Of a stretch of 64,000 nt of DNA, positions 42,956-49,790 are shown one piece after another (the stretch's first letter is position 1; each line of letters begins with the position of its first letter). Source of the DNA: Streptomyces tsukubensis. Its GTDB lineage: Bacteria > Actinomycetota > Actinomycetes > Streptomycetales > Streptomycetaceae. Below the pieces are notes generated by a model that was not told where the DNA came from, did no database searches, and saw only the letters and a list, made by a program, of their open reading frames with translations. The position numbers and the translations under genes were made by a program. Location of the stretch: contig NZ_CP045178.1 of assembly GCF_009296025.1 (NCBI RefSeq), forward strand, positions 8,184,001-8,248,000. The letters run 5' to 3'.

Positions 42956-42970
42956 TTGGTCACTGACCAA
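42956..42970. promoter_or_regulatory. Operator-like site O2, perfect palindrome
   Basis: TTGGTCACTGACCAA is a perfect 7-1-7 palindrome between the divergent tetR and monooxygenase genes, 19 bases before the monooxygenase GTG. It is the probable main binding site of the TetR repressor. Confidence 0.75.
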
Positions 42971-42988
42971 GATAGGAAGTGGAAGATC

Positions 42989-44458
42989 GTGAACTACCAG
43001 GTCGTCATCGCGGGCGGCGGTCCCGTGGGGCTGTGGCTCGCGGGTGAGCTGCGCCGGGCGGGCGTCACCGTCGCCGTGGTCGAACCCCGTACGGAGCGCG
43101 ACCCCCGTTCCCGCGCCCTGACCTTGCACCCGCGCACCCTTGAGACGTTCGCCTCCCGGGGAGTGCACGAGCCTTATGTGAAGGAAGGCGTGCCCCTGCC
43201 CGGCGGACACTTCGGCGTACTGGACTCCCGGCTGGACTTCCGCCGTCTGCCCAGCCCGTTCCCGCACACCCTCGCCCTCCCGCAGGAGCGCACCGAGGCA
43301 CACCTCGAACAGCAGGCACTCGCCCTGGGCGCGGACATCCTGCGCGGTCACGAGGTCACCGGATTCACCGGCGGCCCCCACGACATCGCCGTACACATCA
43401 CCGGTCCGAACGGGCCGCGCACACTCAGGGCGGCCTACCTGGCGGGCTGCGACGGCGCCCGCAGCACCGTGCGCGCCGCAGCCGGTATCGACTTCCCCGG
43501 CACCCCGTCCACCGTGCTCGGCTGGCTCGGCGACGTCGTCCTCGACGAGCCTCCTGCCGCCGGCGGCAGCTGGTTCGGGCCGACGGGCACGCTCATGGCC
43601 GTGCCCATGGCCGGCGGGCTGCACCGCGTGGTCGGCCTCGTGCCCCGAGACCTGACCACCACCTGGCCGGGAGACCTGACGCTGGAGGAGCTGCGCGAGA
43701 ACGCCTTCGCCGTGGCCGGTACCGACTTCGGGATGCGCGACCCGATATGGCTCTCCCGGTTCGGCAACGCCACCCGCCTGGCCGCGCACTACCGCGAGGG
43801 TCGTGTCTTCCTCGCAGGTGACGCCGCCCACCAGCACTTCCCGGCCGGTGGCGTCGGCATGAACGTCGGCATCCAGGACGCCGCCAACCTGGGCTGGAAA
43901 CTGGCCGCCGTACTCAACGGCTGGGCCCCCGACGCCCTGCTGGACACCTACCACGCCGAGCGCCACCCGGTCGGCGTCGACCTCACCGAGAGCAGCCGCG
44001 CGCAGGTCGCCCTGATGACCGCCTTCACCACCGAGGGGCTCAGTCTGCGCGCCCTGTTCGCCCGGCTCATCACCGACCTGCCCGATCTCAACGACCGGCT
44101 GGCGGCGCAGGTCAGCTCACTGTCCGTCGCCTACCCGGCGGCCGGCGCGCACCCGCTGACCGGGACCCGGGCCCCCGATCTGCCGCTCGAAGGCACCGGC
44201 CTGTTCGCCCTGCTGCGGGCCGACGGCTACCTGCTGCTCGACCTCACCGGCGATACCGGCCATCCCCTCGGCCGCTTCACCCGGCCCGGCCTGAGCGTGC
44301 ACAGCAGCGGTACCCCGCACCCGGTCCCGGCCGACTGGGCCGACGTCCGGGCCGCGCTGATCCGGCCCGACGGGCACGTCGCCTGGGCCTGCGGCGAGGA
44401 CGGCGCCGCTCTCACGGGGAGTCTCACCGCCGCCCTCGCGACCACCCACCTGAAGTAG
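42989..44458 (+). CDS. Class A FAD-dependent aromatic monooxygenase
   Basis: This 489-residue flavoprotein hydroxylase has GGGPVG (9-14) for FAD, GCDGARS (153-159) and AGDAAHQHFPAGGVGMN (276-292), the complete set of p-hydroxybenzoate-hydroxylase-fold motifs. A C-terminal thioredoxin-like domain covers about 385-489. It most resembles tetracycline- and anthracycline-type hydroxylases (PgaE/Rdc/TetX-like), which hydroxylate polyketide aromatics or inactivate drugs. The GTG at 42989 has GGAAG upstream. With the divergent TetR it forms a stand-alone inducible detoxification or tailoring unit. Confidence 0.9.
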   Translation: MNYQVVIAGGGPVGLWLAGELRRAGVTVAVVEPRTERDPRSRALTLHPRTLETFASRGVHEPYVKEGVPLPGGHFGVLDSRLDFRRLPSPFPHTLALPQERTEAHLEQQALALGADILRGHEVTGFTGGPHDIAVHITGPNGPRTLRAAYLAGCDGARSTVRAAAGIDFPGTPSTVLGWLGDVVLDEPPAAGGSWFGPTGTLMAVPMAGGLHRVVGLVPRDLTTTWPGDLTLEELRENAFAVAGTDFGMRDPIWLSRFGNATRLAAHYREGRVFLAGDAAHQHFPAGGVGMNVGIQDAANLGWKLAAVLNGWAPDALLDTYHAERHPVGVDLTESSRAQVALMTAFTTEGLSLRALFARLITDLPDLNDRLAAQVSSLSVAYPAAGAHPLTGTRAPDLPLEGTGLFALLRADGYLLLDLTGDTGHPLGRFTRPGLSVHSSGTPHPVPADWADVRAALIRPDGHVAWACGEDGAALTGSLTAALATTHLK

Positions 44459-44704
44459 GCCGTCCGAGCGGGAGCGGAGGTTCTCGGGCAGCGTGAGACA
44501 CCCCGGCCGAAGTCCCGGCGAACCTTGGGCAGCCGCCCTCGGCGCATCTAGGATCCCCGGCAGTGTCACGGTGAGGGCCTGTGGCGAACGTGCTGGTCAC
44601 CGCCGCTCGTCGACGGCTGCGACCAGCACGCTCGCGTGACCGCGGACCGTGGGCCGCCCCATAATGCCCTGCGGTCGGGCCGGACGCCGGGCGAGGATGG
44701 CGCG

Positions 44705-45052
44705 GTGAATCAGCTTCAGGAGATCGCGGGATTGACCGGTGGTGTGCTGGGCGGGGATCTCATCGGCACCTACCTGCACGGATCTTCCGTACTCGGTGGT
44801 CTCAGACCGGCCAGCGACGTGGACGTACTGCTCGTGTCACGGAGGTCGATGGGCGAACGGGAACGACGGGCGCTTCTCGGCGGCCTCCCTCCGGAACACC
44901 GCCCCGTGCTCGATCACGCCAGGCAGCTCTGTCTCAACTGCCGCTACTCCGAGGAATCCTGGAGCGGGACATCGCGCGCACAGGCCCGTCCGCGTGTGGA
45001 TCACGTGCTCGCCGAGATCGACCGGTTGAGCCCCCGCGCTCCGGGGACATGA
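44705..45052 (+). pseudogene. Aminoglycoside nucleotidyltransferase with internal deletion
   Basis: This 115-residue frame starts at GTG 44705. Residues 1-60 match the N-terminus of AadA/ANT enzymes, with the nucleotidyltransferase signature GSSVLGGLRPASDVDVLL at 26-43. Residues 61-115 (LPPEHRPVLDHARQLCLNC to VDHVLAEIDRL) match the extreme C-terminus of the same family. A normal enzyme is about 260 residues, so roughly 130-150 central residues, including the substrate-binding part, are missing without a frameshift. The product could fold as a minimal MNT-like protein but is unlikely to modify aminoglycosides. I treat it as a deletion pseudogene. Confidence 0.6.
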
Positions 45053-45195
45053 GAACCGCTCCCGGGGTCCTGCTCACCACGAGTGTTTCCCGGGCCGGCC
45101 ACGGTCGGGTCCCGCACTCCACCGCGTGGCGCTCCACGTCGTCGTCCCGGCCGCGATGGCCGGGCACCCGCCACGAGAGCCGAGCTTGTGCGGCA

Positions 45196-45247
45196 GCGGC
45201 AGCGTCAGCGGCTGCGGCAGCGTCAGCGGCTGCGGCAGCCGCTGCGG
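45196..45247. repeat. 18-bp tandem repeat, about 2.9 copies
   Basis: GCGGCAGCGTCAGCGGCT is repeated exactly at 45196-45213 and 45214-45231, with a partial third copy to 45247. It is in the 324-bp gap after the nucleotidyltransferase remnant; no gene was found in this gap (45053-45376). Confidence 0.85.
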
Positions 45248-45312
45248 ATCCGCTCCGTCCGCTGCTCGCGGTGGTGTGCTCATGGCGCCGGCGGTCACCT
45301 GGAAGACACTGC

Positions 45313-45342
45313 TTGACCTCGTTACTTTTCCAGGGATAGTAA
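45313..45342 (+). promoter_or_regulatory. Promoter with embedded inverted repeat
   Basis: TTGACC (45313-45318) and TAGTAA (45337-45342) are spaced by 18 bases, 35 bp before the oxidoreductase start, so they make a good vegetative-type promoter. Within it TTACT (45322-45326) and AGTAA (45338-45342) form an inverted repeat with 11 bases between. That pattern resembles HxlR/MarR-type operators. Confidence 0.55.
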
Positions 45343-45376
45343 TGATTTCTCCGTCATCGCTGTGGAGGTCCTTCCC

Positions 45377-46345
45377 ATGTCAGACCGTACGATGCGCGCG
45401 ATCACCGTCCACGGCTTCGGAGGGCCCGAGGTGCTGGAGGTCGAGCGGGTGCCACGGCCTGAGCCGCTGCCCACCGAGGTGCTGGTGCGGGTGCGCGCCG
45501 CAGGGATCAATCCGGTCGACCTGAAGACGCGCGCGGGCGGCGGAATGGCGGCGGTACTGGGCGATCCGCCGTTCATCCCCGGCTGGGACGTGTCCGGGGT
45601 CGTCGAGGAGGCAGGACGCGGCGTCACCGTCCTCCAGCCGGGCGACGAGGTCTTCGGCATGCCCTGGTTCCCCCGCGCCGCCGGAGCCTACGCGGAATAT
45701 GTGACGGCGCCCGCACGGCAGTTCGCCCGCAAGCCCGCGGTCCTCTCCCACGAGGAGGCGGCCGCCACTCCGCTCGCCGCCCTCACCGCCTGGCAGGCGC
45801 TGGTGGACACCGCGCACCTCGGTGCGGGGCAGAAGGTGCTGATCCACGCGGCGGGCGGCGGAGTCGGCCATCTCGCCGTGCAGTTCGCCCGCCATCTCGG
45901 CGCCCACGTCACCGTGACCGCGAGCGAGGGCAAGCACACATGGCTGCGCGAGCTCGGCGCCGACGAACTGATCGACTACCGCGCCACCCGCTTCGAGGAT
46001 GTCGCCTCCGCCATGGACGTCGTACTCGACCTGGTCGGCGACGCCGAAGACACCTGCACCCGCTCGCTCGGGGTACTGCGCCCCGGCGGGCTGCTCGTCG
46101 TCGTACCGTCCTCCGCCGATCCCGCGGTCCACGGCAAGGCCACGGCGGCCGGGCTGCGCAGCACCGGCTTCCTCGTCGAACCTGACGGCACCTCCCTGGC
46201 CCGGGTGGCCGGTCTCATCGACTCCGGCGAGGTACGCGTCCAGGTCGACGCGGTGTATCCGCTGGAGGAGGCGAGCACCGCCCACGCCCGCGCGGAGGAG
46301 GGCGGGGCCAGGGGCAAGACGGTGCTCGCCGTCGCTCCGCACTGA
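45377..46345 (+). CDS. NADP-dependent zinc-free quinone oxidoreductase (MDR family)
   Basis: This 322-residue medium-chain dehydrogenase/reductase has a GroES-like N-terminal domain (GWDVSGVVEEAG, PGDEVFGM) and a nucleotide-binding domain with HAAGGGVGHLAVQFA (157-171). The zinc-ligand Cys residues of alcohol dehydrogenases are absent, placing it with quinone oxidoreductases that reduce activated double bonds or quinones with NADPH. The ATG follows GGAGG with eight bases of spacing. The promoter carries an inverted repeat suited to an HxlR-type redox or electrophile sensor, although no such regulator is adjacent. Confidence 0.92.
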   Translation: MSDRTMRAITVHGFGGPEVLEVERVPRPEPLPTEVLVRVRAAGINPVDLKTRAGGGMAAVLGDPPFIPGWDVSGVVEEAGRGVTVLQPGDEVFGMPWFPRAAGAYAEYVTAPARQFARKPAVLSHEEAAATPLAALTAWQALVDTAHLGAGQKVLIHAAGGGVGHLAVQFARHLGAHVTVTASEGKHTWLRELGADELIDYRATRFEDVASAMDVVLDLVGDAEDTCTRSLGVLRPGGLLVVVPSSADPAVHGKATAAGLRSTGFLVEPDGTSLARVAGLIDSGEVRVQVDAVYPLEEASTAHARAEEGGARGKTVLAVAPH

Positions 46346-46442
46346 GCGGGGCGGTTCCGGGGCGAGTGAAGGCCGGCGATGACGGCCGACGGGCGCTGAG
46401 AGGCGGTCCTGCGCCCAAAGTCCGACCTTCGGCCTCCCGTAT

Positions 46443-46577
46443 CGTCGCCCGTCGCCCGTCGCCCGTCGCCCGTCGCCCGTCGCCCGTCGCCCGTCGCCCG
46501 TCGCCCGTCGCCCGTCGCCCGTCGCCCGTCGCCCGTCGCCCGTCGCCCGTCGCCCGTCGCCCGTCGCCCGTCGCCCG
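46443..46577. repeat. 7-bp tandem repeat (CGTCGCC), about 19 copies
   Basis: An uninterrupted array of CGTCGCC units runs for about 135 bp between the oxidoreductase and the IclR gene. All copies appear identical. Because seven is not a multiple of three, each strand is open in all frames and would encode a heptapeptide repeat (RRPSPVA or GDGRRAT). I regard such ORFs as artefacts. The wider gap 46346-46742 shows no other gene. Confidence 0.95.
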
Positions 46578-46742
46578 CCCCGAGCCTCGGCCGCGAACGG
46601 ACCGCCGTTCGGAGGACCGAATGCCATGGGAGTACCTGAACCAGAAGCGAGTCGTGATATAGCGTCAGGGCGCACGGGGCGACGGGGTGTGGCCGGTGGC
46701 CGTCGAGGCATCGGCACGGGGAGTGGAGGAGAGGTGGGACCG

Positions 46743-47528
46743 GTGGCGGACGCTGCGCCGGGGCGTAGGCCCGACGAGGTCAAGTCCGCGGCGCGGGTGC
46801 TCGAAGTGCTGGAACTCCTCGGCACCGAAGGCGCCCGGTTCTCGCTGGCCGAGATGGCCAACACCCTCGCCGTCCCCAAGAGCAGCCTGCACGCGATCCT
46901 GCGCACGATGGAAGCGCGCCGCTGGGTGGATGTCGACGGCTCGGGAACGCGCTACGGCCTGGGCCTCAAAGCCCTGCTGACCGGCACCGCCTATCTGGCG
47001 GGCGACGACGCGACGAGCCTCGCGGGACCGGTGCTCGACGCCCTCGCGGAGGAGACGGGCGAGGCGGTACACCTCGGCAGACTCGACGGCACGGACATCG
47101 TGTACCTGGCCAAACGCGAGTCGAAGCACGCGCTGCGGATGTACTCGGCGGTGGGGCGCAGGCTGCCCGCCCACGCCACGGCCCTCGGTAAGGCGGTCCT
47201 CTCCCGGTACGACGGGGCCGAGGTCCAGCGCATGCTCGACTGGCCCTTGGAACGGCTGACTCCGGACACGGTGGTGGAGCCCGACGCCCTGCTCGCCCAG
47301 CTCGCCGAGGCCAGGCTGCGCGGCTGGGCGGTGGACGACGGGGAGAACTCGGCGGACATCCGGTGTGTGGCCGTCGCCCTCGGCACCGGAAAGGGGAGTG
47401 TGGACGCCCTGAGCTGCTCCGCGCCGAAGAGCAGAATGAGCGACGAGCGGATCGAGGAGGTGGCCCTCGCCGTGACCTCCGCCGCACGGTCGCTGAGCAC
47501 CCTCCTGGCGCGGCTCGGGCACGGCTGA
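46743..47528 (+). CDS. IclR-family transcriptional regulator
   Basis: This 261-residue regulator has an N-terminal winged helix (SAARVLEVLELLGTEG, then FSLAEMANTLAVPKSSLHAI, about residues 14-50) and a C-terminal effector domain with VYLAKRESKHALRMYSAVGR, ATALGKAVLS and ENSADIRCVAVAL. The GTG at 46743 has GGAGAGG eight bases upstream. An upstream ATG in the same frame at 46626 would add a disordered Gly/Arg leader and is less likely. It precedes the ThuA and Gfo/Idh genes in the same direction and probably controls them through the region at 47570-47640. Confidence 0.92.
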   Translation: MADAAPGRRPDEVKSAARVLEVLELLGTEGARFSLAEMANTLAVPKSSLHAILRTMEARRWVDVDGSGTRYGLGLKALLTGTAYLAGDDATSLAGPVLDALAEETGEAVHLGRLDGTDIVYLAKRESKHALRMYSAVGRRLPAHATALGKAVLSRYDGAEVQRMLDWPLERLTPDTVVEPDALLAQLAEARLRGWAVDDGENSADIRCVAVALGTGKGSVDALSCSAPKSRMSDERIEEVALAVTSAARSLSTLLARLGHG

Positions 47529-47569
47529 CCCCCTCGCTGCCGCCCGTCACCGCGAGTTCGTCAGAGGCG

Positions 47570-47612
47570 TTGACAAACTCGGGGTGGGCTCCCTACGTTC
47601 AAGTACCGGTAC
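47570..47612 (+). promoter_or_regulatory. Promoter and palindrome upstream of ThuA gene
   Basis: TTGACA (47570-47575) and TACGTT (47594-47599) are separated by 18 bases. GTACCGGTAC (47603-47612), a perfect 10-bp palindrome, begins four bases after the -10 element, in a position where a bound repressor would block transcription. IclR is the natural candidate. Confidence 0.5.
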
Positions 47613-47806
47613 GTCATTCAGTCATCCGTACGCGGGAGTTCGTATGGCACGAGGGCGGGGCGGAGCGGACCCCGGAATTCCCGGTATCGGCCAGGCCTCG
47701 ACCTCGGTGCCGAAGCCGCCGCACGGTGGTACCACTCCGTACCCGACCCTCCGGTGCACGGCCGGTGGGCGATGCCGCGCAACACCGATGGGAGCGTGCA
47801 ACGACC

Positions 47807-48466
47807 ATGAGTGATCCGACCCGACGGGCACTTGTTGTCAGAGGAGGCTGGGAAGGGCACTCCCCGGTCGCCATCACCGACCTGTTCCTGCCGTTCCTTA
47901 CGAGCGAGGGGTTCACCGTCGAGGTCTCCGACTCCCTCGACGTCTACACCGACACAGAGCTGCTGGCCGCGACAGACCTGGTCGTCCAGTGCTGGACGAT
48001 GGGGCAGGCCACCCCTGAACAGACCGAGGGGCTGGCCAACGCGGTCCGCGCGGGCACCGGGCTCGCAGGCTGGCACGGAGGCATCGTCGACTCCTTCCGC
48101 GGGGACGTGAACTACCAGTACCTCACCGGCGGGCAGTTCCTCATGCACCCGCGGGGCTTCCACGACCACGAGGTCCGCCTCGTCGCCGAGCGCGCACGGC
48201 ACCCGGTCATCATCGGGCTCTCCGACTTCCAGGTCCACACGGAGCAGTACTGGATGGCCACCGACCCGCTCATCGACACCCTCGCCACCACGGTCTTCCC
48301 CGCCGACGAAGAACGCGGACGGGAGGTCGTCATGCCTGCCGTCTGGACCAGGAACTGGGGCGAGGGCCGGGTCTTCGTCTCCACCATCGGCCACAAAGCG
48401 GACGACTTCGACGTACCCGAGGTGCGGACGCTCACCGAGAGGGGACTGCTGTGGGCGAGCCGCTGA
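47807..48466 (+). CDS. ThuA-domain (glutamine amidotransferase-like) protein
   Basis: This 219-residue protein has the ThuA fold: ALVVRGGWEGHSPVAITDLF (residues 8-27), a central GLAGWHGGIVDSFRG where class I amidotransferases have the nucleophile elbow, and a C-terminal GEGRVFVSTIGHKADDFD. The nucleophile Cys is absent, as is usual in ThuA proteins. ThuA takes part in catabolism of trehalose and related disaccharides in rhizobia, with a Gfo/Idh partner ThuB making 3-keto sugars. Here too the next gene, overlapping by 16 bp, is a Gfo/Idh enzyme. Confidence 0.9.
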   Translation: MSDPTRRALVVRGGWEGHSPVAITDLFLPFLTSEGFTVEVSDSLDVYTDTELLAATDLVVQCWTMGQATPEQTEGLANAVRAGTGLAGWHGGIVDSFRGDVNYQYLTGGQFLMHPRGFHDHEVRLVAERARHPVIIGLSDFQVHTEQYWMATDPLIDTLATTVFPADEERGREVVMPAVWTRNWGEGRVFVSTIGHKADDFDVPEVRTLTERGLLWASR

Positions 48467-49527
48467 GGATCGGCATCGTCGGCGCCGGCAAGATCGTCGG
48501 TGCCTATCTGGACACGCTGCCCAGGCTGGAAGGGGTGCGCCTCAGCGCCGTCACCGACCTCGATCCGAGCCGTGCCGAAGAGGCGGCGGAGCGGGCGGGC
48601 GGAAGCGTGGCCGTCGCAGGATCCGTCGCGGAGCTGCTGGCGAGGGACGACGTCGACGCCGTTCTGAACCTCACCATTCCCGCCGCCCACACCGAGGTGG
48701 CCCTCGCGGCCATCGCCGCGGGAAAACACGTCTACGGCGAGAAGCCACTGGCCACCACCCGCGAGGAGGCCGATTCCGTACTGGCGGCAGCGCGCGCGGC
48801 GGGCGTCCGGGTGGGCTGCGCCCCCGACACCGTACTCGGCACAGGGACCCAGACGGCCCGCAAGGCCGTGGACGACGGGCGTATCGGCAGGCCGGTCGCG
48901 GCCACCGCCTTCATGACGACGGCGGGACACGAACGCTGGCACCCGGACCCGGAGTTCTACTACCGGCCGGGCGGCGGCCCGCTGCTCGACATGGGCCCCT
49001 ACTACCTCTCCGCCCTGGTCCACCTGCTCGGCCCCGTCGTCAAGGTCACAGGAGCGGCCTCCACCCCCCGCGCGCGGCGGGAGATCGGCAGCGGCCCCCG
49101 AGCGGGCGAGACGTTCCCCGTCGAGGTCGACACCCACGTCACCGGTGTCCTCCAGCACGAGGGCGGAGCGCTGACGACCCTCATCATGAGCTTCGACATC
49201 CACGCGGCCAAGCTGCCCAGGATCGAGATCCACGGCACGGAGGGCTCCCTCTCCGTCCCCGACCCCAACAGGTTCGAAGGGCCGGTCGAGCTCCACCGCG
49301 ACGGCGAGTGGGAGACGCTCCCGGTCTCCGCCGGTTACCCCCGGGGCGGGCGCGGCACGGGCCTCGCCGATCTGGCGGGCGCTCTCCGGGCGGACCTCCC
49401 GCACCGGGCCTCCGCCGAACTCGCCCGGCACGTGCTCGATGTCATGCTCACCCTGCTCGACGCCGCCAAGCAGGACGTCTCCCTGCCGGTCATCGGCGGA
49501 CCCGTGAGGCCCGAGCCCGTCGTATGA
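48451..49527 (+). CDS. Gfo/Idh/MocA-family dehydrogenase
   Basis: This 358-residue oxidoreductase has the Rossmann motif GIVGAGKIVGAYL (8-20), EKP at 97-99 and the catalytic-helix motif GGGPLLDMGPYYLSALVHLL. The second domain has IEIHGTEGSLSVPDPN, typical of sugar dehydrogenases of this family. GTG start inside the end of the ThuA gene (16-bp overlap). By analogy with ThuAB it would oxidise a sugar at C3 or interconvert keto sugars. The IclR-ThuA-Gfo/Idh trio is a small sugar catabolic operon; no sugar transporter is linked. Confidence 0.92.
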   Translation: MGEPLRIGIVGAGKIVGAYLDTLPRLEGVRLSAVTDLDPSRAEEAAERAGGSVAVAGSVAELLARDDVDAVLNLTIPAAHTEVALAAIAAGKHVYGEKPLATTREEADSVLAAARAAGVRVGCAPDTVLGTGTQTARKAVDDGRIGRPVAATAFMTTAGHERWHPDPEFYYRPGGGPLLDMGPYYLSALVHLLGPVVKVTGAASTPRARREIGSGPRAGETFPVEVDTHVTGVLQHEGGALTTLIMSFDIHAAKLPRIEIHGTEGSLSVPDPNRFEGPVELHRDGEWETLPVSAGYPRGGRGTGLADLAGALRADLPHRASAELARHVLDVMLTLLDAAKQDVSLPVIGGPVRPEPVV

Positions 49528-49578
49528 GCGCGGCCGACCCATAGGGCTTTTCGGCAACGCCGCGAAGTGTGCGGTGCC

Positions 49579-49616
49579 GGCCCTCGCGGCTCGGGCGCCC
49601 ATATTGCAAGGACCCC
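49579..49616 (-). repeat. 38-bp dispersed repeat, copy 2
   Basis: This is the inverted copy of 13724-13761, differing at two of 38 positions. It lies in the convergent gap between the Gfo/Idh and P450 genes. The copies are almost 36 kb apart. Confidence 0.85.
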
Positions 49617-49790
49617 CTAAGGCGGCTCGGGCCCGACCCGGGCGTGGATGACAGAGAGCTGACAGGGGCTGAAGAGGGACGGCGGGAAGACGGCGGTACC
49701 TTCCTGCCGTCCCCGCCGCCCGGTTCCCCCTCCCGAGGGCGTCCCACCGGGGGCGCGCCGCCGGAGCGTGGAACGCCCCAGCGGGCCGGT

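Noticed and set aside
46443..46577. Possible CRISPR array
   Set aside because: The units are contiguous 7-mers with no spacers and there are no cas genes nearby.
46366..46662. 98-codon frame with RRPSPVA heptapeptide repeats
   Set aside because: It is produced entirely by the 7-bp tandem array, which is open in all frames because seven is not divisible by three. There is no domain or good ribosome binding site.
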